A stretch of 64,000 nt of DNA from Flavobacteriaceae bacterium (GCA_028279515.1 JANQNQ010000002.1:124001-188000); one strand, 5' to 3'; shown: positions 38,010 through 46,215, counted from the first letter of the stretch. Numbers and translations: made by a program. Notes: generated from the sequence alone by a model not told the origin.

Positions 38010-38774
38010 ATGAAGACACTTATAACCTCCATATGCCTACTGTTTTTTGTCGCAACCGCCTTTGCGCAAGAAGAGCAGATGGTCGAAGCTAAAGTGGTCA
38101 ATGCGGCCACGGGCCTTGCCATGCCAAGTGTTCATGTGCTCAATCTGAACCAGGTAAAAGGTGTGATTACAAATAAGGAGGGTGACTTCGAAATTCCGGC
38201 TGTTGTAAACGATACACTGTATTTTTCTTTTCTAGGTTTTAAGTCCATTAAAGTTAGAGTTACCAACGACCTTTTGAAATTCAAAGGCACAAAGATCGAA
38301 CTAACAGAATTGGCTTATGCTTTAGAGGAAGTTGTAATCTTCCCATATCAGCTTACCGGATACCTTGATATTGACGCTCGTAATGTGCCGATCAACAGGT
38401 CCCAGCGTTATCGTATACCAGGTTTGTCTAGAGGATATGAAGCAGGTAGTAATAATCCAGGAGCCATCAGCAAAGTACTTGGTGCTGTTTTTAATCCTGC
38501 CAACTTTCTCTATAATGTCTTCGGGAAGAAACCCAAACAGATGCGCAAGTTGAGACAAATGAAGGAAGACGATGAGATTCGAAACCTTTTGGCTTCCAAA
38601 TTTGATCGTGAAACATTGGCCGAGCTGCTTCAGGTGGAACGTGTTGACATTGACGAAATCCTTCGAAATTGTAATTATTCTGATAATTTCATCAAGACCG
38701 CCAACGATCTACAGATTCTGGATGCAATCAGCGGTTGCTATGAAGAGTACAAAATACTCAACCGAGTCAACTAA
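38010..38774 (+). CDS. Exported protein with carboxypeptidase-like regulatory domain
   Basis: 254 residues from ATG 38010 (signal peptide about 1-19, ends TAFAQ). The frame opens 20 codons earlier, but those lie within the preceding terminator. After the signal: a CarboxypepD_reg/beta-sandwich domain (about 25-105: VEAKVVNAATGLAMPSVHVLN, GDFEIP, DTLYFSFLGFKSIKVRV, LEEVVIFP) as found at the N-terminus of TonB receptors, but here without plug or barrel. The C-terminal part (about 110-254) is unique, charged and helix-rich. Such stand-alone domains occur in Bacteroidota; role unknown, probably periplasmic. Confidence 0.85.
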   Translation: MKTLITSICLLFFVATAFAQEEQMVEAKVVNAATGLAMPSVHVLNLNQVKGVITNKEGDFEIPAVVNDTLYFSFLGFKSIKVRVTNDLLKFKGTKIELTELAYALEEVVIFPYQLTGYLDIDARNVPINRSQRYRIPGLSRGYEAGSNNPGAISKVLGAVFNPANFLYNVFGKKPKQMRKLRQMKEDDEIRNLLASKFDRETLAELLQVERVDIDEILRNCNYSDNFIKTANDLQILDAISGCYEEYKILNRVN

Positions 38775-39007
38775 TTTTCCGCAGCAAATAGAAAAAAGAC
38801 TCTTTTCTCACCAAATTGCCGATTTTTATTAGGAAATACCACATGTTTTCCCACTACCTTTTTGATTGTTTTACTAACTTTGAAAATACCTAGTTATTAA
38901 CAACACTGCGGTCGTCCAAAAAATTGCTATTTGTCTTCCCCATATTGTGGACTCGTTTTTTTGTACGATTTGTTCTGTGTGTACATTAATGGACTAAAAC
39001 TAAACAC

Positions 39008-40681
39008 ATGAAGCAAATTTTTTTGGGAACCCTCGCCTTTATCTTTTTAGCCTGTGATTCGGGAAAAAAAACATCGAAAGAATCGGTGGATTCTGAATCG
39101 ACTAAAAAAGAAAAAGTAACGCCGTTTATGTGGGAAGCGGCCAATATTTACTTCTTACTTACCGATCGTTTCAATAACGGTGATACTTCAAACGACGTCA
39201 ATTATGACAGAACTTCTGAGACTGGAAAGCTTCGGGGCTTCATGGGGGGTGATCTCAAAGGAATTACTCAAAAAATCGAAGAGGGTTATTTTAACGACTT
39301 AGGCATCAACGCCATCTGGTTTACCCCAGTTGTTGAGCAAATCCATGGTAGTGTTGATGAGGGTACTGGAAACACCTATGGTTTTCATGGATATTGGGCA
39401 AAAGATTGGACCAAACTCGATGCTAATTTCGGCACTGACCAAGACCTAAAAGAATTGGTTGAAACTGCTCATGCCAAAGGAATTCGAGTTCTTATGGATG
39501 CTGTTATCAATCACACAGGACCTGTTACGGACAAAGACCCTGTATGGTCGGATACTTGGGTGCGTACTGAGCCTCAATGTACCTATGACAGTTACGAACA
39601 TACCATCCCATGTACGCTTGTAGCGAACTTGCCTGATATTAAAACCGACAATAACAAGGAAGTGGAGCTTCCGGATGCACTTGCTGCCAAATGGAAAGCA
39701 GAAGGGCGTTATGAGCAAGAAGTTGCTGAATTGGACGCTTATTTTAAGAGAACTGGGCATCCTAAAGCCCCAAGGTTCTATATTATGAAGTGGCTTACCG
39801 ATTTCATCAAGGACCATGGAATTGACGGATTTAGAGTGGATACCGTAAAACATACTGAAGAATATGTTTGGGACGAATTCAAGAAAGAGTGCGACTTCAT
39901 ATTTGCCGCTTGGAAAAAAGCCAACCCAGACAAGGTGTTAGACGACAATGACTTTTTTATGGTAGGTGAAGTATATGGATATGGTATTGGAAGCGGAAGG
40001 CTTTATGATTTTGGTGACAAAAAAGTAAACTACTTTCGAAATGGATTCAATAGCTTGATCAATTTTCAGTTTAAGTATGACGCTCAAAAAAGCTATGAGG
40101 AGTTGTTTGACTATTACGCACAAAGTTTACCTGGACTTCGTGGTGCTAGCGTATTAAATTACTTGAGCTCTCATGACGATGGCGCTCCTTTTGACAAGGA
40201 ACGTAACAAGCCGTATGAAACAGCTACCAAGCTTCTGCTATCACCTGGTGCTTCTCAAGTATATTACGGAGATGAGTCCGCCCGTTCTTTGGCTATTGAA
40301 GGAACTGAGGGCGATGCTACGCTACGATCATTTATGAATTGGGACGCGGTGGATCACGATGACAACACTGCAGCCATCATCTCGCACTGGCAAAAGCTAG
40401 GACAGTTTAGAAGGAATCACCCTGCGGTTGGTGCCGGAAGCAATAAGACGCTTTCATCAACACCCTATATTTTCTCACGAAGTTTAAAGAAAGGGGAGTT
40501 TGAAGATAAAGTAGTCGTTGGACTTGAGATGCCTGAAGGAAAGAAAGAAGTGCCTGTAAAAGGAATTTTTGAAGATGGTACGCTTTTGAAGGATCACTAC
40601 TCGAATTTAGAAGGCAAAGTAAGCAACGGAAAAATTGTCTTGAATACTGAATTCTCAGTGGTGCTTTTGGAGGAGAAATAA
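39008..40681 (+). CDS. Alpha-amylase family (GH13) lipoprotein
   Basis: 557 residues. Lipoprotein signal ending FLAC (Cys 16), Ser/Lys-rich linker, then a GH13 (beta/alpha)8 barrel: YFLLTDRFNNGD, GINAIWFTPVVEQIHG, VLMDAVINHTG, catalytic nucleophile D278 in GFRVDTVKH, acid/base E321 in VGEVYGYG, transition-state D390 in SSHDDG. A C-terminal beta domain finishes the protein. Expected to cleave alpha-glucans at the cell surface. No SusC/SusD, regulator or other glycosidase lies nearby, so it is not part of a visible polysaccharide locus. The 233 bases upstream hold TAACTTTG (38874-38881), a possible -7 element without a good -33 partner. Confidence 0.95.
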   Translation: MKQIFLGTLAFIFLACDSGKKTSKESVDSESTKKEKVTPFMWEAANIYFLLTDRFNNGDTSNDVNYDRTSETGKLRGFMGGDLKGITQKIEEGYFNDLGINAIWFTPVVEQIHGSVDEGTGNTYGFHGYWAKDWTKLDANFGTDQDLKELVETAHAKGIRVLMDAVINHTGPVTDKDPVWSDTWVRTEPQCTYDSYEHTIPCTLVANLPDIKTDNNKEVELPDALAAKWKAEGRYEQEVAELDAYFKRTGHPKAPRFYIMKWLTDFIKDHGIDGFRVDTVKHTEEYVWDEFKKECDFIFAAWKKANPDKVLDDNDFFMVGEVYGYGIGSGRLYDFGDKKVNYFRNGFNSLINFQFKYDAQKSYEELFDYYAQSLPGLRGASVLNYLSSHDDGAPFDKERNKPYETATKLLLSPGASQVYYGDESARSLAIEGTEGDATLRSFMNWDAVDHDDNTAAIISHWQKLGQFRRNHPAVGAGSNKTLSSTPYIFSRSLKKGEFEDKVVVGLEMPEGKKEVPVKGIFEDGTLLKDHYSNLEGKVSNGKIVLNTEFSVVLLEEK

Positions 40682-40700
40682 AAAATAGTTTTTTATATAG

Positions 40701-40734
40701 AAAAGCCGCATTTGATAACCAAATGCGGCTTTTT
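40701..40734. terminator. Bidirectional terminator between amylase and VOC genes
   Basis: AAAAGCCGCATTTG / CAAATGCGGCTTTT, 14-bp perfect stem, loop ATAAC; serves both converging genes. Confidence 0.93.
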
Positions 40735-40751
40735 GCTTCTATTAATGGAAA

Positions 40752-41129
40752 TCACTTGTTCGAGTGAAGCGCAATCCGATTGCCTTCTGTATCCAGGACC
40801 AAGGCCATAAAACCATGCCCTCCTCCTATTTCGGTTTTTGCTTGCATTACCCTACCTCCAGCCGACTCAACGCGGCCCAATTCGGTAGAAAGATCATCGC
40901 AAGAGAAGTACAATACCGATCCATGGGTATCACTAGGGATATACTGATCATGCTGTACCAATGAACCTGTGGCTCCTGGTTTTTCATGGTCAAAAGGAAA
41001 CCATCCCATTTTCAATTCGCCAAGGTCATGAACGGCTATCTTAATTTTAAATACGGTTTCATAAAAACCTTTGGCTCGATCCATATTGGTCACTGGTATT
41101 TCGAACCAGCCTACTAAGTTTTTTCCCAT
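40752..41129 (-). CDS. VOC (glyoxalase/bleomycin-resistance) family protein
   Basis: 125 residues. GWFEIPVTNMDRAKGFYETVFKI, MGWFPFDHEKPGATGSLV, LYFSCDDL and ALVLDTEGNRIALHS are typical of the vicinal oxygen chelate fold. A small metal-dependent enzyme or binding protein with unknown substrate. Follows an SRPBCC gene by 5 bases on the same strand; the two and the upstream VOC gene often travel together in soil and marine bacteria. Confidence 0.9.
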   Translation of the reverse strand: MGKNLVGWFEIPVTNMDRAKGFYETVFKIKIAVHDLGELKMGWFPFDHEKPGATGSLVQHDQYIPSDTHGSVLYFSCDDLSTELGRVESAGGRVMQAKTEIGGGHGFMALVLDTEGNRIALHSNK

Positions 41130-41134
41130 ATTCT

Positions 41135-41659
41135 TTACTTTTCAAGAACGGTTTTGAGATCACCTAAGCCTTCTTCAAAGTCCTTACCTACCGCTTTGTC
41201 CATATTCATGAATAGCATGAAGATGCTAAACGGAAATTTATTCTTTCCTGAAAAACCCCAAGTGACCTTGGTTCCGCTGCCAGCCTCATCTACTTTGATA
41301 TAGGCATCCGATTGGGATTTCCATGGCTTAAAGAAGCGCAGCTCGGTTTCGATTCGGTCGTTGTTTACAACTTTTTTGATCTCCTGCTCTCCTTCACCTA
41401 CGTCTTTGTTTCCTACCCAACTCGACACAAAGCCAGCTTCACCGTCGGTTCCTTTGAACTCCTGCTTCATATTAGGATCTTTTTTCTTCCAGGGAGACCA
41501 CTCATCCTGATTTTTGACGTATTTAATATAGTTGAATACTTCAGGTAGCGGTTTATCGATCTCGATACTTCTTGAAACGTCGAAACTCTTAGGAGCAATC
41601 ATCCCAAGAATCAAAATAAGCAGAACTATTCCTGCCAAAATGTACAATAGCGTCATCAT
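41135..41659 (-). CDS. SRPBCC family protein with N-terminal membrane helix
   Basis: 174 residues. One N-terminal transmembrane helix (about 3-23), then a START/Bet v1-like ligand-binding fold: FDVSRSIEIDKPLPEVFNYI, DEWSPWKKKDPN, TKVTWGFSGKNKFPFSIF, GLGDLKTVLE. Family members bind hydrophobic ligands (polyketide cyclase/dehydrase group). Lies 5 bases before the VOC gene, so an operon is likely. Upstream is a 138-base repeat-bearing gap. Confidence 0.9.
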   Translation of the reverse strand: MMTLLYILAGIVLLILILGMIAPKSFDVSRSIEIDKPLPEVFNYIKYVKNQDEWSPWKKKDPNMKQEFKGTDGEAGFVSSWVGNKDVGEGEQEIKKVVNNDRIETELRFFKPWKSQSDAYIKVDEAGSGTKVTWGFSGKNKFPFSIFMLFMNMDKAVGKDFEEGLGDLKTVLEK

Positions 41660-41797
41660 AATTAATTAGTTATTGGTTGTTAGTTAGTTATTAGTTGAAA
41701 GTTGTTAGTATTTAGTGCTATTCCGCAGCAAGCAGGAATTTTTCCGATTTATGTGGTGCTCAATTTAACACTCAACACTCAATTCGACATTAAAGGA
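41660..41797. repeat. Degenerate low-complexity repeats in VOC/SRPBCC gap
   Basis: Repeats of TTAGTTATT/GTTGTTAG (41664-41710), then TTCCGCAGCAAGCAGGAA (41720-41737, partly palindromic) and ACTCAACACTCAATT. TTCCGCAGCAA recurs at 38776-38786. Confidence 0.6.
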
Positions 41798-42217
41798 TTA
41801 GGCAGGCTTGTGTTCGCTACTGACCATCCATTGAATTCCGAATTGATCGATGAGCATACCGAATTTTCCACCCCAAAAAACATCATTGAATGGCATCAAA
41901 ACTTGTCCGCCATCTGCCAAACTCTGAAAAGCAGCGGTAGCCTCATCTTCAGCAGCAATGTTGACGCTTAAATGATAGGCATTTCCTTTTACAAGTTCTC
42001 CGCCTTCCATTCTGTCAGAAGCCAGGATAGTGCAGCCGTGAAATTCAAGGGTGGTATGCATAATCTTGTTCTCAAGTGCGGCAGGCACCTCCATCTCATT
42101 AGGTGGTGCATCTTTGAATCGCATTTGCATCACGATTTGTCCGTCAAAAACATCTTTGTAAAAATCGATGGCTTGTTCGCAATTACCATCAAATGTGAGG
42201 TATGGATTTAGTTTCAT
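41798..42217 (-). CDS. VOC family protein, PhnB-like
   Basis: 139 residues. MKLNPYLTFDGNCEQAIDFYKDVFDGQ, MRFKDAPPNE, HTTLEFHGCTILASDRM, and DVFWGGKFGMLIDQFGIQWMVS are hallmarks of the PhnB/3-demethylubiquinone-like branch of VOC proteins. The phosphonate-related name is historical; substrate unknown. Same strand as the SRPBCC and VOC genes but separated from them by 138 bases of repeats. Confidence 0.92.
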   Translation of the reverse strand: MKLNPYLTFDGNCEQAIDFYKDVFDGQIVMQMRFKDAPPNEMEVPAALENKIMHTTLEFHGCTILASDRMEGGELVKGNAYHLSVNIAAEDEATAAFQSLADGGQVLMPFNDVFWGGKFGMLIDQFGIQWMVSSEHKPA

Positions 42218-42292
42218 TTGTATGTTGGTTAATTGGTTGTTGTTTTAAAGTTACAGGTATAAATTGTAAAAACACTTAAAAAAATCCTAAAA

Positions 42293-42961
42293 TCAATGGT
42301 CTGAAGCCTGTTCTTCGTAGTAGCGTTTTAATACTTGTTCTAAGCTTTTTATCGACCTTTTGGTCCATCGCAATCGAATATCAAACATTTGTTGCTCGGT
42401 TAATTGCCAAGGTATGTCTGAATTTCTTAGCTTATTGGTTACATGCTGTAGAATAATGGCCGCAGATACAGATATATTTAAACTTTCTGTAAATCCTACC
42501 ATGGGTATCTTGAGAAATCCATCGGCATGGTCCAGTACCTCTTGAGACAAACCTCCCTTCTCGGTCCCGAAGAAAAAGGCCGCTTTTTGGGTAACGTCAA
42601 AATCCTGGAGCATACATGAATCATTATGCGGTGAAGTAGCAATGATTCTATAACCCTTTTCTCGTAAGGATTGCATACAATCAAAAGACGAGTTGTACCG
42701 TGAAACATCCACCCATTTTTGAGCGCCCATGGCGATTTCACGTTCCATTTTCAAGGTATACTTCTGCTCGATCACATGCAGATCCTGTATTCCAAAAACA
42801 TCGCAGCTTCTCATGACGGCACTAGCATTGTGCAACTGAAATACATCTTCGACCGCAACAGTAAAATGTTGGGTTCGATCTTGAACCACTTCTCTGAAAA
42901 GTTGTTTCCTGTTCTCGGTCAAAAACGATTCTAAGTATGCAAGCAAAGCAGCATCTTCCAT
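42293..42961 (-). CDS. trmH: tRNA (guanosine-2'-O)-methyltransferase, TrmH type
   Basis: 222 residues. SPOUT fold with the three SpoU motifs: NASAVMRSCDVFGI (1), FFGTEKGGLSQEVLDHAD (2), IPMVGFTESLNISVSAAIIL (3). N-terminal LTENRKQLFREVVQDRTQHFTVAVED and the long C-terminal helix (RLRWTKRSIKSLEQVLKRYYEEQ) agree with TrmH, which methylates G18 of tRNAs. Single gene. Confidence 0.93.
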   Translation of the reverse strand: MEDAALLAYLESFLTENRKQLFREVVQDRTQHFTVAVEDVFQLHNASAVMRSCDVFGIQDLHVIEQKYTLKMEREIAMGAQKWVDVSRYNSSFDCMQSLREKGYRIIATSPHNDSCMLQDFDVTQKAAFFFGTEKGGLSQEVLDHADGFLKIPMVGFTESLNISVSAAIILQHVTNKLRNSDIPWQLTEQQMFDIRLRWTKRSIKSLEQVLKRYYEEQASDH

Positions 42962-42991
42962 AAATTAAAGCCTCGATTAAAAGCTAAAATT

Positions 42992-43030
42992 AAAAAAATA
43001 ACCCGACCTTCATTTAATGAGGCCGGGTTA
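42992..43030 (-). terminator. Terminator of the CHRD gene
   Basis: TAACCCG / CGGGTTA stem enclosing CCTTCATT / AATGAGG, with A-run at 42992-42998 giving the U-tract on the - strand. Confidence 0.88.
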
Positions 43031-43063
43031 TCCTGCTATTAATCAATTAAAAAATTGATATGA

Positions 43064-43909
43064 TCAATTGCCAGTTACGGCATTTGCTCCAATATTTCCT
43101 TGTGCGGCCAAGGTAGCCAAGTCAGTTGGGCTCGCATGTACGTTAATGTAACCATTATAGGTTAACAAAGCATCATACGTAATCGCCGAATCATCATCGG
43201 CTTTTTCAACATGTGTAAGCGAAACACCCGTGTCACCATCAACCGAAGACAGTGTGATCGCAATAGCTCCAGGAGCGCTTACCGACCCGACATGAATATG
43301 TGTCGGATGTTCTCCATCTGCCGGAGTTCCTTGTAAAGCGATGCTTACCAAGGTCGTCCCGTTGGCCCGCTTCGTAAATTCGGCAACCCCACTTATACCC
43401 GCAATATCAACCTCAGTTAGGTTATAAGACACTTTGGTGTCAGTGAGTTCATTTTGTCCGATGTCTCCTTGTGCCACAATTGTGGCTAGGTCACTTGCGC
43501 TCAAATGAACATTGATGTATCCATCAAAATCCAATAATTGCTCATACGTGATCGGCGAATCATCGTCTAACTTGTCAAATGTGATGGTACTTTTACCAGT
43601 ATCACCATCAACGGTTCCCAACGTAACCGCAATACCTCCTCCTTCTGCTGCTGTATTAAAATGAATATGAGCGGGATGCATACCTCCAGCAGGCGTACCT
43701 GTGAGGTCTAACTCGACCGTTATCATATCATTTTCTTCTTTAATAAATTTGGCAGTCCCGGAGACTCCAGAAGTTCCAATGGTTCTGAGTGTAAAGGTTT
43801 TCGACACTTCCATTGGTGTTCCGTTGTCATCATCGTCACTACAACTTGTCAGGGCAAAAAAGGGTATGACCATAAGGGCCAATAACAATTTGGTCTTCAT
43901 AATTTTCAT
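43064..43909 (-). CDS. Lipoprotein with two CHRD domains
   Basis: 281 residues (278 from the second Met). Lipoprotein signal ending LTSC, Asp-rich linker, then two CHRD domains (about 37-150 and 158-275), each with GTPAxGxHPxHIH, GxVDGDTGxS, DDDSxITYxxLLxxxGYINVH and AQGxIG blocks. The two are clearly internal duplicates. CHRD domains occur in animal chordin and in bacterial exported proteins; the His-rich TPAGxHPxHIH part may bind metal. Faces away from the SDR gene; their starts are 170 bases apart. Confidence 0.93.
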   Translation of the reverse strand: MKIMKTKLLLALMVIPFFALTSCSDDDDNGTPMEVSKTFTLRTIGTSGVSGTAKFIKEENDMITVELDLTGTPAGGMHPAHIHFNTAAEGGGIAVTLGTVDGDTGKSTITFDKLDDDSPITYEQLLDFDGYINVHLSASDLATIVAQGDIGQNELTDTKVSYNLTEVDIAGISGVAEFTKRANGTTLVSIALQGTPADGEHPTHIHVGSVSAPGAIAITLSSVDGDTGVSLTHVEKADDDSAITYDALLTYNGYINVHASPTDLATLAAQGNIGANAVTGN

Positions 43910-44004
43910 CGTTTATTTATTGCTTTTACATAATGTACGAGCGAATCTTACCTGTTGGATTTTTCTTTAACATTCTCAATCAACTTGAAAAAATTCATTT
44001 TTAT

Positions 44005-44057
44005 TTGGAACGAACGTTCTATTATTTGTATGTTTGTATTCAGAATGATTGTTCCAA
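44005..44057 (+). promoter_or_regulatory. SDR promoter with two TetR operators
   Basis: Operator 1: TTGGAACGAACGTTCTA (44005-44021). Its first TTG is also the -33 element, 21 bases before TATGTTTG (44029-44036, a TAnnTTTG match). Operator 2, weaker: TCAGAATGATTGTTCCAA (44040-44057), 13 of 18 positions like the tetR-side operator, lying over the RNA start. Confidence 0.7.
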
Positions 44058-44078
44058 TATAAATTAAATGATAAAAAA

Positions 44079-44834
44079 ATGACTAAATTAAAAGGTAAAG
44101 TAGCCGTAGTTACTGGGGGTAACAGCGGTATTGGTTATGCATCGGCCAAGGAATTAAAAGAACAAGGTGCGCAAGTAGTTATTACGGGAAGGAATGCAAA
44201 CCGTGTGCAATCTGCCGCTCAGGAATTAGGCGCAAAAGGTATGGTAGCAGACGTTGCTAACCTAACCGCGATTGAAAGCTTAGTCGGGCAAGTTGAAAGA
44301 GAGTTTGGGAAAGTGGATATTCTATTCGTGAACGCTGGTATCTTTAAGCCCGCCCCTGTTGGGCAAATAAGCGAAGGAATGTTTGACGAGCAAATGGGTA
44401 TTAACTTTAAAGGTGCAGTATTTACAACTGAGAAGTTTCTACCTATTCTAAATGATGGTGCTTCGATCATCAACTTATCTTCTGTCAATGCCTACACGGG
44501 AATGCCAAACACTGCGGTATATGCTGCGTCAAAAGCAGCCCTCAACTCGTATACACGTACGGCAGCGACCGAACTCGCACCGAGACACATTAGAATCAAC
44601 GCTGTGAACCCTGGACCAGTGACCACGCCAATTTTTGGTAAAACCGGACTAGAAGAAGAGCAACTTAACGGATTTGCAGAGGCCATGAAGAATCGTGTAC
44701 CTCTAAAGCGATTTGGTCAGCCAGAAGATGTTGCCAAACTTGTTGCTTTCTTAGCTTCAGATGATGCCGCCTTTATTACGGGTAGTGAATATAATATCGA
44801 CGGTGGTATTAATATCAATCCGCTTCTGAGCTAA
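44079..44834 (+). CDS. Short-chain dehydrogenase/reductase
   Basis: 251 residues from ATG 44079 (MTKLKGKVAVVTGG); the frame opens 10 codons earlier with TTG inside operator 2, so the later ATG is preferred. Classical SDR: TGGNSGIG cofactor loop (about 12-19), DVA, NAG (about 90), catalytic Ser in INLSSVNAY, YxxxK in VYAASKAAL, then PGPVTTPIFGK. An Arg near the end of strand 2 (ITGRNANR) suggests NADP(H) preference. The substrate is unknown; SDRs next to TetR genes often answer to quinones or aldehydes. Its promoter carries TetR operators also found before the next gene. Confidence 0.94.
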   Translation: MTKLKGKVAVVTGGNSGIGYASAKELKEQGAQVVITGRNANRVQSAAQELGAKGMVADVANLTAIESLVGQVEREFGKVDILFVNAGIFKPAPVGQISEGMFDEQMGINFKGAVFTTEKFLPILNDGASIINLSSVNAYTGMPNTAVYAASKAALNSYTRTAATELAPRHIRINAVNPGPVTTPIFGKTGLEEEQLNGFAEAMKNRVPLKRFGQPEDVAKLVAFLASDDAAFITGSEYNIDGGININPLLS

Positions 44835-44849
44835 TTTTTTTCAATATTT

Positions 44850-44880
44850 TTGGAACGATAGTTCCAATACCCTATTTTTG
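44850..44880 (+). promoter_or_regulatory. tetR promoter with perfect palindromic operator
   Basis: Operator TTGGAAC-GATA-GTTCCAA (44850-44867), 7-bp perfect arms. The leading TTG is the -33 element, 20 bases before TATTTTTG (44873-44880). Same layout as the SDR promoter. Confidence 0.8.
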
Positions 44881-44908
44881 TGGAGGCGCTCAGCGCTTCC
44901 ACTTTTTT
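44880..44908 (+). terminator. Terminator between SDR and tetR, overlapping the tetR start site
   Basis: GTGGAGGCGC / GCGCTTCCAC, 10-bp stem with one G-U, loop TCA, six T at 44903-44908. It directly precedes the tetR ATG (44913) and begins at the last base of the tetR -7 element. Confidence 0.8.
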
Positions 44909-44912
44909 ATAT

Positions 44913-45494
44913 ATGCCAAGAGTAAAACAATTTGATGAGAAGGAAGTCTTAACCAAGGCAATGAATTTGTTTTGGAAACAGGGATATGCAGCAACCTCTG
45001 TTCAGGACCTAGTAAGTCACTTAGGTATAAACAGGGCCAGTTTGTATGATACTTATGGGGACAAAGAGCAACTTTTTAAAAAAGCTTTTGAGCTTTATAG
45101 AAAGGAAACGAAGGAGGGTTTAATTGAATTCTTAAAAAACCAACCGAACATAAAAGATGGGGTTTCTGCTCTTTTCGATGCTGCCATTGATGAAGCAATT
45201 GTGGACAAAGATAGAAAAGGGTGTTTTGTTGTAAACACCACTACGGCCCTTATCCCTAGCGATAATCATCTACTCAATGTCCTTGAAGTACATAAAAGCG
45301 ATATTGAGACTCTGTTTTACGAGTACCTGAAAAGAGGAAGGGATAGTGATCAAATAAAGGCTAATAGTGATTTAAAGTCTCTTACCTCTCTTTTGTATAC
45401 CCTGTATAATGGTATTCGAGTTGTATCTAAGGTCAATCCTGAGAAGCAACAGTTATCTCGTTCTATTCGTTTAGCATTGTCTTTATTAGAATGA
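44913..45494 (+). CDS. TetR/AcrR family transcriptional regulator
   Basis: 193 residues from ATG 44913 (MPRVKQFDEKEVLTKAMNLF). Helix-turn-helix at about 8-55 (GYAATSVQDLVSHLGINRASLYDTYGDKEQLF, the typical TetR N-terminal signature); the C-terminal ligand domain (about 75-193) has the CFVVNTTTAL stretch seen in TetR_C_11-like members. Likely represses itself and the SDR gene through the shared TTGGAAC-N4-GTTCCAA palindrome. Cys107-like residue in GCFVVN could sense electrophiles; this is speculation. AT-rich relative to the SDR gene. Confidence 0.92.
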   Translation: MPRVKQFDEKEVLTKAMNLFWKQGYAATSVQDLVSHLGINRASLYDTYGDKEQLFKKAFELYRKETKEGLIEFLKNQPNIKDGVSALFDAAIDEAIVDKDRKGCFVVNTTTALIPSDNHLLNVLEVHKSDIETLFYEYLKRGRDSDQIKANSDLKSLTSLLYTLYNGIRVVSKVNPEKQQLSRSIRLALSLLE

Positions 45495-45528
45495 CCTAAG
45501 CGGTTAGAACCTCAATCTATTAGAAAAT

Positions 45529-46215
45529 ATGAAGAAAATTGTTGTGTTAACAGGTGCTGGTATGAGCGCCGAAAGCGGTATAAAAACCTTTAGGGACGCC
45601 GATGGTCTCTGGGAAGGGCATGATGTAATGGAAGTTGCCTCTCCACAGGGGTTTACCAACGATCCAAATCTTGTTTTAGACTTCTACAATCAACGCAGGA
45701 GACAATTATTAGAAGTGTCTCCTAACGCAGCACATGAAGCGCTTGCTCATTTAGAGAAGGATTACGATGTCGAGATCATTACTCAAAATGTTGATGACCT
45801 ACACGAAAGAGCCGGAAGCACTAAAGTTACCCACTTGCATGGTGAACTCCTTAAAGTGAGAAGCACCTTTGACGAGTCGCTTGTCCTAGACTGGAAGCAA
45901 GATCTAGTTTTAGGAGACCTGTGTGAGCATCAGTCCCAACTAAGACCTCATATTGTGTGGTTTGGCGAAGCGGTTCCTATGTTCGAGAGAGCGATTGAAA
46001 TCATCCAAGAAGCGGATATTGCGATGGTAATTGGAACTTCTATGCAAGTATACCCAGCAGCAGGATTAATCCATTACGCTCCTACCGGAACGCCTACGTT
46101 TTTTATAGATCCAAAACCAAGTATTTCTGAAAGTGCTCTTGAGAACCTGACAATTATTGCAGAAAGAGCCACTATCGGAGTACCTATTGCGGTCGAACGC
46201 CTAACTGGTATATAA
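45529..46215 (+). CDS. cobB: NAD-dependent protein deacylase, sirtuin (CobB-like)
   Basis: 228 residues. NAD-binding GAGMSAESGIKTFR (9-22), TQNVDDLHERAG (85-96), catalytic His in THLHGE (H104), VIGTSMQVYPAAGL. Y53 and R56 in FYNQRRRQ form the YxxR pair that marks class III desuccinylase/demalonylase sirtuins. The zinc-binding cysteines normally found after LHGELLK are absent; only one Cys (GDLCEH) remains, so the zinc ribbon is lost or replaced by a short loop. Removes acyl groups from lysines using NAD. 34 bases after tetR, possibly read through from it; 3' end overlaps the converging gene by 32 bases. Confidence 0.93.
   Translation: MKKIVVLTGAGMSAESGIKTFRDADGLWEGHDVMEVASPQGFTNDPNLVLDFYNQRRRQLLEVSPNAAHEALAHLEKDYDVEIITQNVDDLHERAGSTKVTHLHGELLKVRSTFDESLVLDWKQDLVLGDLCEHQSQLRPHIVWFGEAVPMFERAIEIIQEADIAMVIGTSMQVYPAAGLIHYAPTGTPTFFIDPKPSISESALENLTIIAERATIGVPIAVERLTGI

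Noticed and set aside
39008..40681. Polysaccharide utilisation locus around the amylase
   Set aside because: No SusC/SusD pair, regulator or second glycosidase nearby.
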